DNA from: Succinimonas sp963628765
Lineage (GTDB): Bacteria; Pseudomonadota; Gammaproteobacteria; Enterobacterales; Succinivibrionaceae
Reading direction: 5' to 3'
DNA length: 9,060 nucleotides
NCBI GenBank assembly: GCA_963628765.1
Contig: CAVGFV010000118.1
Location: forward strand, 1 to 9,060
In this document: positions 1 through 6,028 of the stretch, in pieces
How positions within the stretch are numbered: the first letter of the stretch is position 1
Layout of the letters: every line of letters begins with the position of its first letter
Position numbers and translations under genes: made by a program
Notes under the pieces: model-generated
The model's input: the letters and a program-made list of their open reading frames with translations, nothing else
Told to the model about the DNA's origin: nothing
Databases searched by the model: none

Positions 1-57
1 AATAGCGAACGTGTAGCACCTGTTACTAAGAACTATTATTTTTCTTACGTTAAGTAA
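1..57 (+). CDS. 27-aa array peptide, copy 1 (3' part only)
   Basis: This is the tail of the first visible member of a tandem family of 27-residue peptide genes. The window opens at codon 10, and by register with the next copies the ATG should lie 27 bases before position 1. The 18 visible codons end in TAA (55-57) and encode the same residues as codons 10-27 of copies 2 and 3, including the Ala-Pro pair and the aromatic end YYFSYVK. At nucleotide level it equals copy 3 except for the stop codon (TAA against TGA). More copies may exist further left. I do not recognise the family and assign no function. Confidence 0.65.
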   Translation, partial: NSERVAPVTKNYYFSYVK

Positions 58-81
58 TTTTTAAAACAAGAGGAAAACAAA

Positions 82-165
82 ATGAGAAAGATTTTTAATA
101 CTATCTACAATAGCGAACGTGTAGCACCTGTTACCAAGAACTACTACTTTTCTTACGTTAAGTAA
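82..165 (+). CDS. 27-aa array peptide, copy 2
   Basis: A complete 27-codon gene starts at ATG 82. A good Shine-Dalgarno AGAGGA lies at 69-74, seven bases before the ATG. The peptide begins MRKIFNT, has an Ala-Pro pair at residues 15-16 and ends YYFSYVK. It has no Cys or Trp and no membrane-length hydrophobic stretch, and it is basic and aromatic (F5, Y9, Y21, Y22, F23, Y25). Only 24 bases separate it from the copies on each side, so the copies are probably cotranscribed. Compared with copy 3 there are four synonymous changes (codons 6, 18, 21, 22), a different stop codon, and no amino-acid change. The length, separate RBS and tandem duplication resemble RiPP precursor arrays or secreted signal peptides. 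It could also be a small regulatory or toxic peptide. The function is unknown. Confidence 0.75.
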   Translation: MRKIFNTIYNSERVAPVTKNYYFSYVK

Positions 166-189
166 TTTCTAAAGCAAGAGGAAAATAAA

Positions 190-273
190 ATGAGAAAGAT
201 TTTTAACACTATCTACAATAGCGAACGTGTAGCACCTGTTACTAAGAACTATTATTTTTCTTACGTTAAGTGA
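190..273 (+). CDS. 27-aa array peptide, copy 3
   Basis: This complete 27-codon gene starts at ATG 190 and stops at TGA 271-273. Its AGAGGA ribosome binding site (177-182) sits seven bases before the ATG, the same geometry as copy 2. The peptide is identical to copy 2 although several codons differ, which is direct evidence that the reading frame is used. It starts exactly 108 bases after copy 2 and belongs to the strict 108-base tandem unit. The next copy follows after a longer, 42-base spacer. The conserved aromatic C-terminus (residues 21-27) is the most striking part and could be the functional or processed segment, but that is inference. Confidence 0.75.
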   Translation: MRKIFNTIYNSERVAPVTKNYYFSYVK

Positions 274-315
274 TTACTCAAGTAATTATTTTTACTAGGT
301 ACGAGGGAAAATCAG

Positions 316-399
316 ATGAAAAAGATTTTTAACACTCTTAACAACAACGAGCATTTAGCTCCAATTTCGAAAAAGTATTTCTTCAGTTATGTTAAATAG
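316..399 (+). CDS. 27-aa array peptide, copy 4 (diverged)
   Basis: This is the last and most diverged member of the array, also exactly 27 codons (ATG 316, TAG 397-399). The Shine-Dalgarno GAGGG is at 303-307, eight bases before the ATG. It begins MKKIFNT and ends YFFSYVK. Seventeen of 27 residues match copies 2 and 3, and most of the others are conservative (K/R, L/I, L/V, I/V, S/T, F/Y). The most variable part is residues 8-14. The block IFNT, N10, E12, the Ala-Pro pair, K19, Y21 and the end FSYVK are fixed. Conserved length, conserved ends and a separate RBS argue for a functional gene. The hairpin at 409-435 follows ten bases after the stop. Confidence 0.72.
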   Translation: MKKIFNTLNNNEHLAPISKKYFFSYVK

Positions 400-408
400 C
401 CAAAAATA

Positions 409-435
409 GCTACCCACAAAAAGAATATGGGTAGC
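409..435. terminator. Convergent hairpin terminator between peptide array and hotdog gene
   Basis: A perfect 8-bp stem is formed by GCTACCCA (409-416) and TGGGTAGC (428-435) with an 11-base loop. On the minus strand it is followed by TATTTTTG, a usable U-tract, so it can end the hotdog-gene transcript that stops at 524. On the plus strand it follows copy 4 by ten bases but only a weak T-containing stretch comes after it. It probably serves both converging transcripts, better on the minus strand. Confidence 0.6.
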
Positions 436-523
436 CTCTACTATTCTATAAAATATTACCTTTCAGAATATTCCATACTCTTAGAATTTATTTAATCTCT
501 CTTCTCACAATAATCATTAAAAA

Positions 524-1015
524 TTATAAATGACCTAGTTCTGTATGTTTTACGAAGTCATGAATCTGAGTTTCATTTGGAAGAAGGCCTGTCATCTTCG
601 CTGTAGCTATTATTTCGTTTTCAAACTCATCTTTAACTTCACAATGGAAACGCACATAACCACGTTCTTCTTTTTCAAGTTTTGCAGTTATTAAGAGGGG
701 CATGCCTTTTGGTAAATGGCTATTTCTTGTTACCACAAAACGGGAAATATCAACAAGAATACCAAAACGATTTTTCTTAGCCCCTCTATTATTATTTAAG
801 CTGTTCCATACACTCATTGTCTGAGCCATAACTTCAATTAGTGCGAGAACTGGTAGTTCTTCATCTTCCGTGTAAGCAACACTTTTTTTGGCGCCAACCT
901 GCATTTTACAAACTACAGAATTTGGGCTTACGCTTTCAACGGTATCTAGAAGGAGGTTAGGCTCAACATTTTGAATACATCCATAAACAGACATTGGAAA
1001 AGCATTTTTTTTCAT
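524..1015 (-). CDS. ApeP-like hotdog-fold 3-hydroxyacyl-ACP dehydratase
   Basis: This 163-residue protein matches in length and pattern the small hotdog dehydratases of aryl polyene clusters (ApeP type), cytosolic enzymes that remove water from 3-hydroxyacyl-ACP during polyene chain growth. The main clue is the central helix with I60-E61-x-M63-A64-Q65, the (I/E)-x-MAQ motif in which the Glu is the likely catalytic acid, followed by the beta-rich second half of a hotdog fold (about residues 80-150). Where family members usually carry an H-R-x-P-M-L-like motif, this protein has NVEPNLLLD, so that motif is degenerate. The ATG at 1015 has a strong RBS (AAGAGG) five to six bases upstream. It is on the same strand as the ApeI-like gene but 358 bases away with a hairpin between, so the two are probably not one tight operon. 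No ketosynthase, ACP or ketoreductase is seen. The family call is from memory of the motif. Confidence 0.65.
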   Translation of the reverse strand: MKKNAFPMSVYGCIQNVEPNLLLDTVESVSPNSVVCKMQVGAKKSVAYTEDEELPVLALIEVMAQTMSVWNSLNNNRGAKKNRFGILVDISRFVVTRNSHLPKGMPLLITAKLEKEERGYVRFHCEVKDEFENEIIATAKMTGLLPNETQIHDFVKHTELGHL

Positions 1016-1038
1016 AATACCTCTTGAGCCTAATATAA

Positions 1039-1233
1039 TTAGATCTCTTTATAATAATTTTGTAAAACATCAAAAAGGTTTATTGGATGTAGTTTACGTA
1101 ATTTTTCACATTCAATCAACAATGAATAAGTATCTTTCGTAGAAAAACGACAGAAATAGTATAAAAAACTTGATTTTTTATTTTGTATCTTTTAGAGCTG
1201 TGCTAATAAATCTTCAATAAAAATACATTCTTT
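1039..1233 (-). pseudogene. Possible gene remnant upstream of the ApeP-like gene
   Basis: On the minus strand, a frame of 50 codons without a proper start codon runs from 1191 to a TAA at 1039-1041. It ends with the protein-like string LRKLHPINLFDVLQNYYKEI. One in-frame TAA (1192-1194) separates it from 12-13 more codons ending IEDLLAQL in the same frame. It stops 23 bases before the ATG of the ApeP-like gene. This could be the decayed 3' end of a former operon neighbour, or a small gene using a TTG start, or chance in AT-rich DNA. I do not recognise the family. The upper end overlaps the hairpin at 1219-1255. Confidence 0.22.
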
Positions 1234-1255
1234 TTAATTAAGTGAATGTATTTTT
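1219..1255. terminator. 12-bp hairpin with A/T-tracts, likely terminator of the ApeI-like gene
   Basis: AAAAATACATTC (1219-1230) pairs perfectly with GAATGTATTTTT (1244-1255) across a 13-base loop. Each arm ends in a run of A or T, so the structure is a symmetric intrinsic terminator shape. It lies about 120 bases downstream of the stop of the minus-strand gene at 1374. No plus-strand gene is seen just before it. Confidence 0.55.
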
Positions 1256-1373
1256 CGTAAGAATCGTATTCAACCTAGCTTGAAAACTTAGCGATGAATA
1301 CTTTTGAGGCTTTGGAACAGTTAAGAACAGTATGTTTTGTGATTTGTTCTAGCACTTAAAATTTGAAATAATT

Positions 1374-1727
1374 TTACTGGATTCTCAATGAACCTACCGA
1401 ATAAACCCAAATATCAGTGGAATCTGGTGATGAATATTTGAAATTTAAAGTCTTTGCCTCTGGATCAACAGACATATCTAGCTGAAGTTTTGTATCAGGA
1501 AAGACTGGATGCATAAAACGCACATTTTCAACAAGCTTTATTGTCGCGTTAGGAGCGAAATAGATACGTAGATACTCTTCGACCCATAAAACTGCAACCA
1601 TACCTGGTAAGATTTTCATGTCAGGGAAATGACCATCGAACCAAGTTAGATCAGAACCAACATTAAGTATAAGCTTGAGTTCCCGCGAACCTTTTACTGT
1701 CTTTAGTATGTCTGGAAATTTTTTCAT
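1374..1727 (-). CDS. ApeI-like hotdog-fold thioester dehydratase
   Basis: The 117-residue protein carries the FabZ/ApeI active-site signature. WFDGHFPD (residues 29-36) supplies the catalytic His33, and ILPGM (39-43) leads into the hot-dog helix with Glu50/Glu51. This short, single-domain form with HFP-x-x-x-I-LPG matches ApeI, the second 3-hydroxyacyl-ACP dehydratase of aryl polyene biosynthesis, a cytosolic enzyme acting with an ACP-bound chain. FabZ proteins are usually longer (about 145-150 residues). The start at 1727 gives the expected family N-terminus, but no clear Shine-Dalgarno precedes it, only an A/T-rich leader. It shares strand and pathway type with the ApeP-like gene, yet the rest of an APE or resorcinol cluster is absent here. 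It could instead serve another specialised fatty-acid-like pathway. Confidence 0.72.
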   Translation of the reverse strand: MKKFPDILKTVKGSRELKLILNVGSDLTWFDGHFPDMKILPGMVAVLWVEEYLRIYFAPNATIKLVENVRFMHPVFPDTKLQLDMSVDPEAKTLNFKYSSPDSTDIWVYSVGSLRIQ

Positions 1728-2174
1728 AATATTTAAAACTTAATTTAACTAATAAGACGAATTCGTATTTGTAAAATATTGAAGCAATCGTCTTAACACT
1801 TACTTGTTAAGTAATGTAAATGCACTAGTTGGTATACATCTTTTGGATAAAAGTAACCAAAAATTACTCTGTATCAACAAATATACCCAACTGTGGAGGA
1901 TTATAACTCATTTTATTTATTGATTTTCTCTTAATTGTGGCATTTCCTTTATAAAGAGAATTAAAACAACAAATAAAATTAAAGAAATCCAAATATTTGC
2001 CGCTAAACGATTTGGTGTATTGTTTTTTTATATAAGTTATGCCATACGTATCATAGATATGGCATTAGCCCTTCTATATAAAAATCCTTTACTATGAGGA
2101 AACTTAAGCACAAAATTTTAAGATGTTTAAAATTTTTTAGGTCCAAATAAGTTAGAAGACCGAGGAAGGTTCAT
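1728..2174. other. Divergent 447-bp intergenic region with a start-less membrane-like frame
   Basis: This gap separates the minus-strand ApeI-like gene from the plus-strand gene at 2175, so it should hold both promoters, but I see no convincing -35/-10 pair. A perfect 8-bp inverted repeat, ATGCCATA (2039-2046) and TATGGCAT (2058-2065), could be an operator or hairpin. On the minus strand 1917-2027 is open for 36 codons without ATG and reads as a membrane-like segment (for example WISLILFVVLILFIKE) with a charged tail, possibly the remnant of a lost gene. A GGAGG at 1895-1899 on the plus strand has no ATG after it. Confidence 0.4.
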
Positions 2175-2552
2175 ATGTTAGGCATTTCAATGACTACTCT
2201 TAAAAGTATGTATCAATTTCTTTGGGATCAAAAAAAATCAAAGATCGCTAAAGATAATGCTGAACTGGCCAATCTTAAGTCCAACAGTAGCAATGATACT
2301 TCCAAATATTCTAATGTAGTTGCGGATTCTTCATCTGAAGACCAAGAATCAAGTACCGTTACCATATCCGACAAAGCAAAAAAGATGATATCTTACGGCG
2401 AAAATCGGTTGGCAGAACAGAACTCTCAAAAAAGAGAACAAGCTCTAAAAGCTATTTCTGAGCGTTGGGGTGATAAATTTAATCTTGATAACATAGCTCA
2501 AAACACCAAAGCATCAAACGCCTGCGCAGAAATCAAAAAAATCTCAGAATAA
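2175..2552 (+). CDS. Hypothetical hydrophilic 125-aa protein
   Basis: I do not recognise this protein. The start at ATG 2175 is supported by a strong GAGGAAGG (2162-2169) five bases upstream; the ATG at codon 6 (2190) has no comparable site. Residues 1-25 are mixed hydrophobic/basic, residues 27-62 are a low-complexity Ser/Asn/Asp-rich linker, and residues 61-110 are charged and helical-looking. The stretch VTISDKAKKMI resembles the short S-D-x-A motifs near the ends of some small regulatory or flagellum-associated proteins, but this is too weak to name a family. There is one Cys near the C-terminus, no membrane span and no signal peptide. It is monocistronic: a strong terminator follows at 2564-2612 and the next gene starts 273 bases later. 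Confidence 0.7.
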   Translation: MLGISMTTLKSMYQFLWDQKKSKIAKDNAELANLKSNSSNDTSKYSNVVADSSSEDQESSTVTISDKAKKMISYGENRLAEQNSQKREQALKAISERWGDKFNLDNIAQNTKASNACAEIKKISE

Positions 2553-2563
2553 TTTTCTACTAT

Positions 2564-2612
2564 AGCCATTAGCAATCAGTTAGGAACTAAGATTGCTAGC
2601 TTGGCTTTTTTT
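2564..2612 (+). terminator. Rho-independent terminator after the 125-aa gene
   Basis: AGCCATTAGCAATC (2564-2577) pairs with the right arm from 2591 (GATTGCTA, then TGGCT) with a three-base bulge, and a run of seven T follows (2606-2612). It lies 11 bases after the stop of the 2175 gene. The remaining gap to the next gene (2613-2825) is AT-rich and I see nothing else defined in it. Confidence 0.8.
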
Positions 2613-2825
2613 CAAGAGTTACACAAATTATCTTTCAAAGCTTTATTTCCATTACTATAGCTAATTAAAATCCATGCTAAAATCGAGCTATGTTATCTTC
2701 ATTTTGATGGCACTTTTGCTACACATGGAGTTCCTTAATTATTAATCATCTTACTAATAACTAAAGACAAACTTCAAAAATAGCTTCCGTTTTCAAAATT
2801 ACACTTCTAGAGCATAAATATTCAA

Positions 2826-3563
2826 TTGAACGATATGACTATTTCAATAAAAGATGCTAACAATGAACAACTTAACGAAATTGTTCACGGTCTTACCAAA
2901 GTACATTTAATTCAATTAGATGCTGACCACCCTAATATATTTCTTACTCCTGAAACACGTGAAAACTTTTTAACAATGCAAAAAGCTGCAGCGGTTGATG
3001 GTATAAACCTACAGATTGCTTCAGGATACCGAGGTTTTGATAGACAAAATAAGATTTTTACTGATAAATACACAGGAAAAAGACCCGTATTAAATAGGCA
3101 AGAAGTACCTATAAATGATCTAGAGCTAAATCCTAGCGACAGAATTCGAGCTATCTTAATATTTAGTTCTATTCCAGGTTTTTCTAGACATCATTTCGGC
3201 ACTGATCTTGATGTCTATGATCCAGACTTACTACCTTTAGGAAGCGAACTTCAATTAACTAATCAAGAGTACAGCACAGGACCTCAAGCGCCACTTGGAA
3301 AATGGCTTACTAACAATATACAGCGTTTCAATTTCTTTAGACCTTTTCAAAAAACAGGACCATACTTTTCAGGAGAGTTATGGCATATAAGCTATGCTCC
3401 AGAAAGCGATGTTCTTACCAATTATTTATCTAAAGAAGAAAGCCAACTCTTTTTACTTAACACCGAAATACCAGGAAAAGAAGCTATAACTGGAATAATT
3501 AATACAGAGTTTAATCAAAGGTTTAAAATTTTTAGCAACACCAAAGATCCATCACTTGCTTAG
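2826..3563 (+). CDS. VanY-like zinc D-Ala-D-Ala carboxypeptidase (M15B-type)
   Basis: This 245-residue protein has the full M15 metallopeptidase signature. SGYRGFDRQ (66-74) is the substrate-binding loop. S120-R-H-H-F-G-T-D-L-D129 fits SxHxxGxxxD and gives Zn ligands His122 and Asp129. E184-L-W-H187 is the ExxH motif with the catalytic Glu and third Zn ligand. The enzyme type removes the C-terminal D-Ala from peptidoglycan stem peptides or precursors. There is no signal peptide or membrane span, so a cytosolic location is predicted unless it is exported another way. The start is uncertain: TTG at 2826 gives 245 residues, and ATG at 2835 gives 242; an in-frame TAG at 2808-2810 closes the frame upstream and neither start has a clear RBS. 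It is alone on its strand, converging with the LTA-synthase-like gene. Confidence 0.85.
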   Translation: MNDMTISIKDANNEQLNEIVHGLTKVHLIQLDADHPNIFLTPETRENFLTMQKAAAVDGINLQIASGYRGFDRQNKIFTDKYTGKRPVLNRQEVPINDLELNPSDRIRAILIFSSIPGFSRHHFGTDLDVYDPDLLPLGSELQLTNQEYSTGPQAPLGKWLTNNIQRFNFFRPFQKTGPYFSGELWHISYAPESDVLTNYLSKEESQLFLLNTEIPGKEAITGIINTEFNQRFKIFSNTKDPSLA

Positions 3564-3616
3564 ATAGAACATCGTCAAGGCCTTTGATGACAGTAGATTC
3601 TTCGAATTTCCAACAA

Positions 3617-3647
3617 AAATGCCACAGGTGAATTTCTTGCGGCATTT
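3617..3647 (-). terminator. Terminator hairpin between convergent genes
   Basis: AAATGCC (3617-3623) pairs with GGCATTT (3641-3647), and the stem continues with CA/TG after one A-C mismatch. Read on the minus strand the stem is followed by a T-run (TTTTTG), so it suits the gene whose stop is at 3700. On the plus strand it lies 54 bases after the VanY-like gene and only a short ATTTAT follows. Confidence 0.55.
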
Positions 3648-3699
3648 ATCTCATGTAAGGTATCAGAGCTATACCACCAATATCTATCTAAACAGGCAA

Positions 3700-5997
3700 T
3701 TATTTTCTAAACCAATAAATATGCTTTAGAAAATCTTCATCCTCTTTTGGAACTACCGAACTATCATCGCCATTAAGTTTTACAGTTGCATTAGTACCAT
3801 CACCTTTAAATACCAATACTTCATCTTCTGGGCCTTTCTTTTGGTAATACACGTTTTCTTGACAATCAGCTACAACAAAAGGGTTACATTGATAATCAGA
3901 AACTGTAGTTTCAGCAAGTGTAAGATAACTAATAATTGATCCCAATGAATCATGAGCAACGCTATTATTAAAAACTTTATGTCCTAATCTCGGAGCAACT
4001 ATCACTAAAGGTATTTTGGCAAGCGCCCTATCTCCATACTTAGTAAGTTCATCATAAGTCAACGACAACATAACTCTATGATCTGCCACAAGAACTAAAA
4101 TTCCATGGTCAAAATATTTTATAGACATCAAGCGATCTACTAAATTTTTAATCTGTTTGTCTGTATAGCGCATTGTTGCAGGATAAGATCCTATATGGGT
4201 AACAGGCATAATAAATGGAGCATGTGTAGTTGCGGTTAGCACCATTGTAAAGAACGGTTGCTCACCTGTTTTCCAACTAGAAACCTCTTGAAAAAGATTA
4301 TCAAATAAATCTCTATCAGGAACCGCATTAAAAGTTAATCTTTCTGATAATTGATAATGTTTATCTTTGCCATCTATAAAATTTTGAAATCCAGCAACTT
4401 TTAGCAAAGCATCCGCATCAAAGACATTGCGAGACGAATACATAACTGTGGTTTTATAACCAGCGTTGTTAAATTTTACGGGTAAAGCATCTTTATAAAA
4501 ATCGGGATCAATTAGCTTTCTTGTCCCGTTTATATATGGACGCCCTGTTAAAATAGCAAAATTGGAAATATCCGAAGCAAAGCCAGTAGAATAATAATTC
4601 GTAAAGCTTATGTATTGAGATGCCAATTTATCCATATTCGGCATATTATTATAAAAGCCCCCAAAGAATAAACTTTGGTATAAGCTAAAGGATTCCAGAT
4701 CAATAATAATGACGTTTTGCTTTGTGTTTTTTCCTGGATATGTTTTGGTTTCAGGAACAAAATTAGCAAACTTATAATCCTTAGAATAAGGATTTTTTTC
4801 TGTTGTGGAATTTAGTTTTATTACATTCGCAAAATCATAGTCATTGATAGTACTTCCCGGTGTAGGCATCACCCAAGTAAATAATGATAACAAAATAGTT
4901 ACTGCTAAGGCTGCACTAACAACGCCATAATTTAAGCCACTGCGATAATATTCAAGAAAAGTAAAACGAATGAAAATAACAAATTGAATTACGAAAAATG
5001 TAAATAATGTACACTGCATGAAATCGTATATCATTGGAAGTCCTGCAGTAATATCAAAACCGAAATTATTAACGGAATTTATAGCAAGCCTGGCATTCAA
5101 TTCCTTAATAAGGAAGAAGTCTACAATATTTATGACAAAGAAGGCTAAGAATGCTAAAAATGCAGGGATCCTTATAAGGTATTTCCTTGACCAAGAAATT
5201 GCTACAAGAATTGCCGTAAGAATCAGAAAAAATAACCCAAATTCGTGAATTACATTTATGGAACCTTCTGAGAATTCTGTACGGTAAACGCGGGCAATAT
5301 CTTTATTGAACGCAAGTTCAAGAATAACTACATAAACGAGATATGAAGGGAGTACCGCCCATATCCATCTAAAGAAAGTGCCACAGTATTTCAATATAAT
5401 TAAAGAAAGGCCTTCCATTACTAATGCTAAAACTATAAAGAAAGCCAATAACATCCAAGGATTGGTATAAATCAATATTGGATCATTCTGAAGCTTAAAA
5501 TTTATGAGCTTAGTATCGGTATCCGCTTTTAACGTTGCTTCAGCGTTTTCAAAAGATTTTAAGCAATTAGGTTCACAAAGGATAACATCTGATTGTGATC
5601 CTTGAAGCTTATATTTGTTGTAACCTTTTAATTGGTAATTTTTAACTTTATATTCATGGTCTCCTGGCAAAGAAATTCTGACATTGGTAACCATGCTATT
5701 AGGGAAAGTCAGTTTTATTTGTTTGAAATCAGTATTAGTAAAAGTCTCTTTTAAAACTGTTGTATTTTCAACAAAATAGTTTTTACTTAATGGGGTAGCA
5801 TAAGATACTGTAATCTCATAATCACCCGCCTTATCTGGGGAAATTTCACAAGAAAAATCAACACTTGTTAGGAAATGCGGGAAAGTTAGAAAAATAATTA
5901 CTAATAGTAAGGCTGCGCTCAATAAACCATCAAAAAAGGGACTTGATAAAAAGCAAAATAAAGATTTTCTATTCAAATATTTCAATATCTGAATCAT
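3700..5997 (-). CDS. LTA-synthase/sulfatase-family membrane phosphotransferase, catalytic residues retained
   Basis: This 765-residue inner-membrane protein has an N-terminal span (about 22-46), a beta-rich extracytoplasmic domain (47-178), about six more spans (180-202, 212-230, 250-268, 275-298, 325-346, 355-376), and a periplasmic alkaline-phosphatase/sulfatase-fold domain from about 425. Superfamily-type residues are present: E435 (NVIIIDLESF) for metal binding, S475 in ASDISNFAILTGRP where LTA-synthase relatives have Thr and sulfatases have Cys/Ser, H592 (THAPF), D639-H640 (ADHR) and H682 (AHDS). By family it should move a phospho-group such as phosphoglycerol or phosphoethanolamine onto an envelope glycan or lipid; the substrate cannot be told. 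The ATG at 5997 has GAGGTT five bases upstream. It follows its larger paralog after 233 bases on the same strand. A Ser nucleophile instead of Thr is unusual but chemically plausible. Confidence 0.75.
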   Translation of the reverse strand: MIQILKYLNRKSLFCFLSSPFFDGLLSAALLLVIIFLTFPHFLTSVDFSCEISPDKAGDYEITVSYATPLSKNYFVENTTVLKETFTNTDFKQIKLTFPNSMVTNVRISLPGDHEYKVKNYQLKGYNKYKLQGSQSDVILCEPNCLKSFENAEATLKADTDTKLINFKLQNDPILIYTNPWMLLAFFIVLALVMEGLSLIILKYCGTFFRWIWAVLPSYLVYVVILELAFNKDIARVYRTEFSEGSINVIHEFGLFFLILTAILVAISWSRKYLIRIPAFLAFLAFFVINIVDFFLIKELNARLAINSVNNFGFDITAGLPMIYDFMQCTLFTFFVIQFVIFIRFTFLEYYRSGLNYGVVSAALAVTILLSLFTWVMPTPGSTINDYDFANVIKLNSTTEKNPYSKDYKFANFVPETKTYPGKNTKQNVIIIDLESFSLYQSLFFGGFYNNMPNMDKLASQYISFTNYYSTGFASDISNFAILTGRPYINGTRKLIDPDFYKDALPVKFNNAGYKTTVMYSSRNVFDADALLKVAGFQNFIDGKDKHYQLSERLTFNAVPDRDLFDNLFQEVSSWKTGEQPFFTMVLTATTHAPFIMPVTHIGSYPATMRYTDKQIKNLVDRLMSIKYFDHGILVLVADHRVMLSLTYDELTKYGDRALAKIPLVIVAPRLGHKVFNNSVAHDSLGSIISYLTLAETTVSDYQCNPFVVADCQENVYYQKKGPEDEVLVFKGDGTNATVKLNGDDSSVVPKEDEDFLKHIYWFRK

Positions 5998-6028
5998 AGC
6001 AACCTCAATTCAAAAACAGCACTATTAT

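Larger units (their letters stand above)
1..273 (+). repeat. 108-bp direct tandem repeat (gene plus RBS spacer)
   Basis: The unit is 108 bases: an 84-base gene (with stop) plus a 24-base spacer containing the ribosome binding site. Two and a half units are visible. The two 24-base spacers (58-81 and 166-189) differ at three positions. The genes differ only at synonymous or stop positions. The 42-base spacer at 274-315 and copy 4 lie outside the strict period and look like an older duplication. The left end is cut by the window, so the true copy number is unknown. Confidence 0.85.

Noticed and set aside
1..399. CRISPR or other non-coding repeat array
   Set aside because: The repeat unit is 108 bases and dominated by a reading frame kept open with synonymous changes; there are no short repeats with unique spacers.
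1..399. Type I toxin array (Ldr/Ibs-like)
   Set aside because: The peptides have no membrane-spanning hydrophobic stretch and are basic and polar in the middle, and no antisense RNA promoter was evident.
1294..1359. 21-codon plus-strand ORF with ATG between the two hotdog genes
   Set aside because: It has no ribosome binding site, no relation to the 27-residue family and no repeat; chance is the simplest explanation.
1893..1950. Small plus-strand gene after GGAGG at 1895
   Set aside because: The frame after the strong SD-like site opens with ATT, has no usable start codon at a proper distance and is only about 14 codons long.
3566..3592. Near-palindrome around TCAAGGCCTTTGA as a regulatory site
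   Set aside because: It lies between two convergent genes, is imperfect, and has no T-run; there is no reason to expect an operator here.
5018..5248. 76-codon plus-strand ORF
   Set aside because: It lies wholly antisense inside the membrane-span region of the 3700-5997 gene and has no family-like features.
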